Positions 6,306-10,673 of a DNA stretch of 10,673 nucleotides are shown here, piece by piece. The stretch is from the NCBI RefSeq assembly GCF_020829685.1, contig NZ_JAIVFR010000125.1, positions 1 through 10,673 on the forward strand, in the 5' to 3' direction. Origin of the DNA: Nostoc sp. CHAB 5715. Lineage in GTDB: Bacteria; Cyanobacteriota; Cyanobacteriia; Cyanobacteriales; Nostocaceae. Below the pieces are notes generated by a model. It saw only the letters and a program-made list of their open reading frames with translations, did not search any database and was not told the origin of the DNA. Within the stretch, counting starts at the first letter, position 1; the number at the start of each line of letters is the position of its first letter. The translations under genes were made by a program, and so were the position numbers.

Positions 6306-6341
6306 TATATCTCATGCGAACCATATTGACTCAACTCCACT

Positions 6342-7625
6342 TTAAAGGCTCCAGTAAGTAATTTGTGGCGATAGTTCAGCTGGGTTCAACACTGATTTCA
6401 CATCTATCAAAATCCCATCTGATCGCAGGCATTGAAGTAATTCAGACTGCGGCATTTCCAAGTAGTGGCGGTGCATCACGGCTAACACAAGAGCATCCAA
6501 GTTAGAAAGTTCATTCCAGTCAGCCATGTCAATACCGTATTCATGCTTGGCTTCATAAGGATCTATTAATGGATCGTGAACCAGAGGTTCAATGCCATAC
6601 TGCTTCAACTCCATCACGATATCAGCTACGCGGGTATTCCGCAGATCCCGCACATTCTCTTTGAAGGTTAGCCCTAAGATGCCAACTCGTGAGTTTTTTA
6701 GTGGGGTGTTCCCATTAAGAGTCAAGAGTTTGATTACCCGTTGGGCTACGTAAACACCCATATTATGATTAATATGGCGTCCAGCCAGAATGAGTTCAGA
6801 GTGATAACCAAGTTTTTCTGCAAAAGCTATCATATAAAAGGGGTCAACTCCTATACAATGACCACCCACCAGTCCAGGTTTGAATGGCAAAAAATTCCAT
6901 TTAGTATTAGCTGTAGCTAGGACATCAACTGTGCGGATACTACATCGATCAAAGATTAAAGCTAACTCATTCATTAAAGCAATATTCACATCTCGCTGGA
7001 TATTTTCGACCACCTTAGCAGCTTCAGCTATTTTGATGGAGGGTGCTCGATAGATACCTGCTTCAATAATTGCTTCATAAACTTTAGCCACTCGCTCTAG
7101 TGCTTCACTATCCTCAGCTGAGACAACTTTCACAATTTTTTCTAGGGTATGCTCGTGATCGCCGGGATTAATGCGCTCTGGCGAGTAGCCTAACTTGAAA
7201 TCAATTCCTTGCCGCAAACCTGAGGTTTTAGCCAGGGTGGAACCACAAATTTCCTCTGTAACTCCTGGGTATACAGTAGATTCATACACCACAATAGCTC
7301 CTCTCGGGAGAACTTTGGCAATCATCTCAGAAGCGCTTATCAGTGGATTTAGATCGGGACGATGATATTGGTCAATGGGAGTGGGAACTGCAACTATGAA
7401 GAAGTTAGCTGATTTTAAATCTATTAAATCATTTGTTATTTCAAGCGGTGATTCCTTAATAGTTGCATGAGAAAATTCATCCTTTATATCGATACCTCTT
7501 TTTAGAAACTCACATTTCTCATAATTTATATCAAATCCAATGGTGCCTGGAAATTTTTTAGCCAGTGCGAGCGCTAAAGGTAGCCCTACATAACCAAGAC
7601 CGATGACTGCAATACGTTCTTCCAT
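6342..7625 (-). CDS. tviB: Nucleotide-sugar dehydrogenase, UDP-HexNAc 6-dehydrogenase type (TviB/WbpO-like)
   Basis: 427 residues, full length for the UDP-glucose/GDP-mannose dehydrogenase superfamily. These enzymes carry out the NAD-dependent four-electron oxidation of a UDP-sugar at C6 to the uronic acid, for capsule or exopolysaccharide synthesis in the cytoplasm. It has an N-terminal Rossmann domain IGLGYVGLP (8-16), VPTPID (80-85), YSPERINPG (147-155), the central helix AAKVVENIQRDVNIALMNE with Lys204 and Asn208, and the catalytic Cys257 in GGHCIGVDPFY. The C-terminal domain has LGLTFKENVRDLRNTR. Overall wording (VVYESTVYPGVTEE, KWNFLPFKPGLVGGHC) is closest to TviB and WbpO, so UDP-GlcNAc or UDP-GalNAc is the likely substrate. 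The start is supported by AGAGG 5 nt upstream. No glycosyltransferase is adjacent; the inverted repeat lies downstream. Confidence 0.88.
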   Translation of the reverse strand: MEERIAVIGLGYVGLPLALALAKKFPGTIGFDINYEKCEFLKRGIDIKDEFSHATIKESPLEITNDLIDLKSANFFIVAVPTPIDQYHRPDLNPLISASEMIAKVLPRGAIVVYESTVYPGVTEEICGSTLAKTSGLRQGIDFKLGYSPERINPGDHEHTLEKIVKVVSAEDSEALERVAKVYEAIIEAGIYRAPSIKIAEAAKVVENIQRDVNIALMNELALIFDRCSIRTVDVLATANTKWNFLPFKPGLVGGHCIGVDPFYMIAFAEKLGYHSELILAGRHINHNMGVYVAQRVIKLLTLNGNTPLKNSRVGILGLTFKENVRDLRNTRVADIVMELKQYGIEPLVHDPLIDPYEAKHEYGIDMADWNELSNLDALVLAVMHRHYLEMPQSELLQCLRSDGILIDVKSVLNPAELSPQITYWSL

Positions 7626-7798
7626 AATTTCCTCTCAAACTATTGTGAATCACAACCTGCTTTCTTTTGCTCTAAACGTCTTGAACAAACAAAAATAATC
7701 TTTGTTAGCAGTTTAGAAATAATCAGCTGCTGACTAGTGGTGCGCCAAGGGAACTTTGCATGGTGACAAGCTCGCAAAGCAAAGAGAGTTATTATTGG
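7626..7798. other. Spacer between the Ldh-like and tviB-like genes
   Basis: 173 nt without a gene. On the minus strand a small hairpin TCAGC-A-GCTGA (7724-7734) is followed by TTATTT, too short to call a terminator. Whether the tviB-like gene has its own promoter here or shares the upstream transcript is not decided by the sequence. Confidence 0.35.
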
Positions 7799-8986
7799 TT
7801 ACTTCTTCACTCCCCCTGCCTCAAGAGCTTCCCCTGCCCCCCCTGCTTGCCCTGACTCGGCAATTTTGGGTTGGCAGAGTACTAGGTTGGGTGGTTTTAT
7901 GTCAAACTGCCGAGCGACTTCTTCCAAGACTGTCATGAGGGGCAAAGCGAGGGGTATGCCGCTTTTTCCCCTTCGTATTGCTTCTTCAGCTTCTGGCAAG
8001 CCTGGATACATGACCTGTTTATCAGCCAGTGTTGTTGGGCAAGCTTGTAAAATTGACAACATCTCATCCATTGCAGCTGTGAATAGATCCACAGATCTAA
8101 AATCAGCAATATTAAGAGCCAAGAAGAAATGACCGATATTCTTGTCGTTGCGTCCGTTAGACCCATCTCCCTGGAGATTAGCAAGATTTGGACCTACAGA
8201 GGCTCCTGTCAACAGCCCACACAAAATATCCACTAAAATAGCAAGACCATAACCCTTGTGCCCACCTGCAAATTGTAAGTGCCCTATCCCGCGTTCAAAG
8301 AAGGATGGATCGGTTACGGTTTCACCCATATCGTCCAACAACCAACCTGGAGGTATACTTTCGCCCTTTTTCTGAGCTAGTCTGATACGACCTGCGGAAG
8401 TCACAGCGGTACTCATATCAAGGTTGTAGGCAGCATTCTGTTTTGCAGGCGCACCCGCAGCTAAAACATTGGTGCCAAGCAAGGCGCGTGTGCCATGAGG
8501 GGGACGTAAAATTCCTTGGGTGCCAAGATTGGTAAATGCAAGCCCGATCAAATCTGCATCAATCGCCTGCTTCGCATAAAAACCCATGCTGCCACAATGG
8601 GAACTGTTCCTAACGGCAACAGCACCGATACCGAACGCACGCGCTCGGGAAATAGCTTCATTCATAGCGAAGCTTCCTGTCACAAACCCTAGAGCATTTT
8701 TGCTATCAACTAGGGCTACAGCCATCCGCTCGCTAATGATAGTAGGGGTGGCTAGCGGATTGACACTTCCCTCGCGTATCATTTTCAAATAAATACGCTC
8801 GAAATTTACAGCACCATGCGTATCAAAGCCGTGGAGATCAGCATAGAAGATGCCTTCAGCTGCCGTCCTGGCATGTGCTTCTGGTACGCCCATAGCACGA
8901 AAGGCGTTGGCGTAGAAGGATTTTAGTGATGAACCATCAACTAGGCAAGTGCTCGATGTGTACTTTTGTTGTTCAATTGTTTTCAT
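7799..8986 (-). CDS. Ldh2-family NAD(P)-dependent malate/L-lactate/ureidoglycolate-type dehydrogenase
   Basis: 395 residues from ATG 8986, chosen because AAGGAG (8997-9002) sits 10 nt upstream; the in-frame TTG at 8995 would be only 1 nt from it. The sequence shows the family motifs DLHGFDTHG (about 50-58, usually D-RG-SHG, with the catalytic His), NSSHCG (127-132), DMSTAVTSAGRI (190-201) and GGHKGYGLA (241-249). The family reduces 2-oxo acids or oxidises 2-hydroxy acids with an unusual NAD(P) fold; members include malate, lactate, sulfolactate, ureidoglycolate and diketogulonate enzymes, and substrate cannot be assigned from sequence. The conserved fold ends near residue 364 (VARQFDIKP); about 30 further residues rich in Gly, Ala and Glu come from a C-rich DNA repeat. 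The start overlaps the M20 gene by 14 nt, which indicates coupled translation. Confidence 0.88.
   Translation of the reverse strand: MKTIEQQKYTSSTCLVDGSSLKSFYANAFRAMGVPEAHARTAAEGIFYADLHGFDTHGAVNFERIYLKMIREGSVNPLATPTIISERMAVALVDSKNALGFVTGSFAMNEAISRARAFGIGAVAVRNSSHCGSMGFYAKQAIDADLIGLAFTNLGTQGILRPPHGTRALLGTNVLAAGAPAKQNAAYNLDMSTAVTSAGRIRLAQKKGESIPPGWLLDDMGETVTDPSFFERGIGHLQFAGGHKGYGLAILVDILCGLLTGASVGPNLANLQGDGSNGRNDKNIGHFFLALNIADFRSVDLFTAAMDEMLSILQACPTTLADKQVMYPGLPEAEEAIRRGKSGIPLALPLMTVLEEVARQFDIKPPNLVLCQPKIAESGQAGGAGEALEAGGVKK
7808..7857. repeat. C-rich CCCCTGC-type repeat at the 3' end of the Ldh-like gene
   Basis: CTCCCCCTGCCTCAAGAGC followed by TTCCCCTGCCCCCCCTGCTT forms a degenerate CCCCTGC tandem, a common intergenic low-complexity repeat in some filamentous cyanobacteria (recollection). 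Read in frame on the minus strand it supplies the Gly/Ala/Glu-rich tail of the dehydrogenase. Confidence 0.6.
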
Positions 8987-10253
8987 AATAAGCAAACTCC
9001 TTAATTAAAGTGGCAATGCTGTTTGCGTAACGCTCAAGATCTTCAATTGCCATGAACTCTCCCTCAGCATGAGCTCGATTAACACCAAGATCACCAGGAC
9101 CGTAAACCACTGTGTAGCAGCCTTTTCCTCCAAGCCACATGGCATCACAGGTAAATGGTTGTACCGAACTGTACGAGCCATGACGCCCAATTCCACTGCG
9201 TGCAAGGATAGTTTCCATTCTAGGATCGCGATTATTGAGAACAGGAAGTCCTTGTTTCAGCCAAGTCAGACGGCATATTTGATGTACGTCTAATGCTGTA
9301 CGTGCCGATCCAAAAATGGACGCGTGATCTTGAACAAAGGCAGCAAGTGCATTCTCAAACGCTTGTTCTGTGAGTTGCTTGATTTGTAATGCTATCTCCG
9401 CTGTTGTATAGGCAAAGTTCACAAGTAGCTTCCCCGAACCAAAGACACGGTTATGGGTCATACCTGTATGGAGACCTGCAATGCACATCTTGCCGCCAAG
9501 GCTAAAAATTTTGGGTGACAGATTGCGACTTAAGTAATCGGTGATACTGGCTAAAAGTATAGTTGCATTGTGTCCGCGTGCAGGCTCGTCATCAGTTGAA
9601 CCGATGCCATTAATAGCAATCTGGGCTGTCATTGAACTTGTTGTTTGGTCGAAATATTGAAACTGTGTTGGCTCACATACAATATTCAACCGACCTCGAT
9701 AGCCCAGTTCTGTCAGATAGCGGGTGCCATAGAACCCCATAGCTCCCCCTTCTTCACCCCCTACGCTTTGAATTAGGATAGAGATTTTGCGTGTGATTTG
9801 GGGGTCAGTTTCTATAGTGCTGCGGATACCTGCTAAAACTGCAACGCCCAATCCCTTTGCGTCCGTTACACCTCTACCAAAGATTTGTCCGTTGTCAACT
9901 GTTACTGGTACTGTACCATCGACAGTATCCATGTGGAAGTTGAAAAGAAGTGTTTTCTCGGCTCCAGCTTTGGATCCAAGATGATGAACAAGATTGGGCT
10001 GATTCTCAAAGAATTCTGCACCCATTTCAGTAAACCGTTCAAACACTGTCAGCGGCAAGCCTTCTGTGTGTATAAGGTCAGAGGGCGGCGGTGCATAATG
10101 AACGCATTCAAACCCGATCTCCGTTGCATAGCGTGAAAATGCTTCTTGTGCACGAGCAAGGTCTGATTTCTGCCCAGTCTCCATCGGAGTGACGGTGTTG
10201 ATATTAAGAAGTTCAAGCAGGAAATCTGTATCTTGTGTACGCCACGCAACCAT
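8973..10253 (-). CDS. M20-family metallohydrolase (ArgE/DapE-like deacylase or peptidase)
   Basis: 426 residues, full length. The M20 di-zinc site is complete: His107 and Asp109 in FNFHMDTVD, Asp131 in GRGVTDAKG, the catalytic base Glu167 and the ligand Glu168 in GGEEGG, Glu194 in VCEPTQ, and His395 in VNRAHAEGEF. The region around 210-320 is the inserted lid/dimerisation domain. M20 enzymes of this type hydrolyse amide bonds, such as removing acyl groups from amino acids or cleaving dipeptides, in the cytoplasm. Wording around the metal site is of the ArgE/DapE kind and not of allantoate amidohydrolase, but the acyl-amino-acid substrate is unknown. AAGGAG (10264-10269) lies 10 nt before the ATG, which overlaps the upstream stop as TAATG. 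The stop overlaps the Ldh-like start. A single polycistronic unit is inferred. Confidence 0.9.
   Translation of the reverse strand: MVAWRTQDTDFLLELLNINTVTPMETGQKSDLARAQEAFSRYATEIGFECVHYAPPPSDLIHTEGLPLTVFERFTEMGAEFFENQPNLVHHLGSKAGAEKTLLFNFHMDTVDGTVPVTVDNGQIFGRGVTDAKGLGVAVLAGIRSTIETDPQITRKISILIQSVGGEEGGAMGFYGTRYLTELGYRGRLNIVCEPTQFQYFDQTTSSMTAQIAINGIGSTDDEPARGHNATILLASITDYLSRNLSPKIFSLGGKMCIAGLHTGMTHNRVFGSGKLLVNFAYTTAEIALQIKQLTEQAFENALAAFVQDHASIFGSARTALDVHQICRLTWLKQGLPVLNNRDPRMETILARSGIGRHGSYSSVQPFTCDAMWLGGKGCYTVVYGPGDLGVNRAHAEGEFMAIEDLERYANSIATLIKEFAYYENN
8997..9002 (-). promoter_or_regulatory. Ribosome binding site deciding the Ldh-like start
   Basis: AAGGAG on the minus strand, inside the end of the M20 gene, 10 nt from ATG 8986. 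It favours this ATG over the in-frame TTG at 8995. Confidence 0.75.
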
Positions 10254-10618
10254 TAGGCTGTAGCTCCTTGCATTTCTGGAGTTGGTCGTATTAGGCGATC
10301 ATCTATCAGGTTGATAAATCGCTGAGCATAATTGATATACGTTCTTCGCCTTTCAACAGAGGTATCGCGCGTACCTTCATGAGGAATTAGTGAAAGATGT
10401 GGCTCTAGACTGATCCCTCCTTGGTATCCCTGAGCAAGGACGTAATCTAAGCAATCTAAAATTGGTACTGCACCTTCCCCTGGCAGGGTGAAAGTTGCAT
10501 TTCCACCGCTTACTAGAGGTGGCAAAGCGTCCTTGACGTGTATGTGGGCGACAAATTCGAGTCTCACAACAATATCTTTCTTTAATTTGGTAGTGACACC
10601 AACATGATGCTTGCTCAT
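10253..10618 (-). CDS. Short xylose-isomerase-like TIM-barrel protein, N-terminally truncated
   Basis: 121 residues that match only the C-terminal part of sugar-phosphate isomerase/epimerase (AP endonuclease 2 superfamily) TIM barrels. LEFVAHIHVKDA (20-31) is the strand carrying the metal-site His and Asp; LPGEGAVPILDCLDYVLAQG (45-64) and YQGGISLEPHLS (65-76) follow, with the conserved Glu72. Full-length relatives have about 260-300 residues, so over half of the barrel is missing. An in-frame TGA lies two codons before the ATG, and no upstream frame to the window edge resembles the missing part. Either the 5' part was lost, or a frameshift separates it from sequence outside the window. The last codon overlaps the M20 start (TAATG), so the reading frame is still tied to the operon. 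No ribosome binding site is visible. It may be a decaying pseudogene. Confidence 0.65.
   Translation of the reverse strand: MSKHHVGVTTKLKKDIVVRLEFVAHIHVKDALPPLVSGGNATFTLPGEGAVPILDCLDYVLAQGYQGGISLEPHLSLIPHEGTRDTSVERRRTYINYAQRFINLIDDRLIRPTPEMQGATA
10264..10269 (-). promoter_or_regulatory. Ribosome binding site of the M20 gene
   Basis: AAGGAG on the minus strand, 10 nt before ATG 10253 and inside the 3' end of the TIM-barrel gene. Confidence 0.7.
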
Positions 10619-10673
10619 AGTTCACGAGGAAATAATTAATACCCCAATGATAAGTCTATCAGACAGTACGGGT

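Larger units (their letters stand above)
5661..6341. other. Gene-free repeat-rich interval
   Basis: 681 nt without a plausible gene on either strand. It holds a small palindrome GTAAGACTTAC (5709-5719), a solo MITE-family end (5879-5955) and a 100-bp inverted repeat (6206-6305). ATTTTAGCCTGATTCT at 6027-6042 also resembles MITE interior sequence (3502-3517), which suggests that much of 5879-6174 is decayed mobile DNA. The promoter of the AAA-like gene should lie near 5661-5760 but was not resolved. Confidence 0.6.

Noticed and set aside
9885..10136. Plus-strand 83-codon frame
   Set aside because: Lies antisense to the M20 gene, whose metal ligands are all present in the minus-strand frame.
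7799..10618. Allantoin/ureide degradation operon (AllC, AllD, hydroxypyruvate isomerase)
   Set aside because: The same broad families occur there, but the M20 metal-site wording is ArgE/DapE-like and no transporter or regulator is visible; kept only as a remote alternative.

Overview
The window looks like chromosome of a filamentous cyanobacterium. The evidence is five HIP1 octamers (GCGATCGC), cyanobacterial-type insertion-sequence remnants, a cyanobacterial AAA-like protein with a vMAP-type N-terminal helix-turn-helix, and C-rich and palindromic intergenic repeats of the kind seen in Oscillatoriales/Coleofasciculales. The genus cannot be fixed from the sequence alone. Every intact gene is on the minus strand; the plus strand carries only transposase debris.

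Right to left (the direction of transcription): 10618-7799 is a tightly coupled three-gene unit. It holds a short xylose-isomerase-like TIM-barrel protein that lacks the N-terminal part of its family, an M20-family metallohydrolase (TAATG overlap with the previous gene), and an Ldh2-family NAD(P)-dependent oxidoreductase (14-nt overlap). The pathway is not identifiable from sequence. After 173 nt comes a TviB/WbpO-type nucleotide-sugar dehydrogenase (7625-6342). Then follows a 681-nt gene-free stretch with a 100-bp inverted repeat and a solo end of a transposable-element family, and then a stand-alone AAA-like ATPase (5660-4308).

The segment from about 2.65 to 4.29 kb is an insertion-sequence graveyard. 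The N-terminal third of an IS5-type transposase is joined directly to the C-terminal part of an IS110-type transposase. The IS110 fragment is split by a 272-bp MITE with 18-bp terminal inverted repeats and a perfect 9-bp target duplication. Next to these lies a frameshifted remnant of an IS4-like transposase (minus strand). The end of that remnant resembles the MITE ends, so it is the likely source of the MITE family.

The left end (2404-1) is a lodA-lodB-type pair: a LodA/GoxA-like protein (family with a cysteine tryptophylquinone cofactor) and its flavoprotein partner, which is needed to make the cofactor in characterised systems. The lodA-like gene carries two coding-sequence repeats: three 12-nt units in the middle, and two 66-nt units in a C-terminal extension just before the 14-nt overlap with lodB. 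No tRNA, rRNA, CRISPR array or recognised riboswitch was seen.
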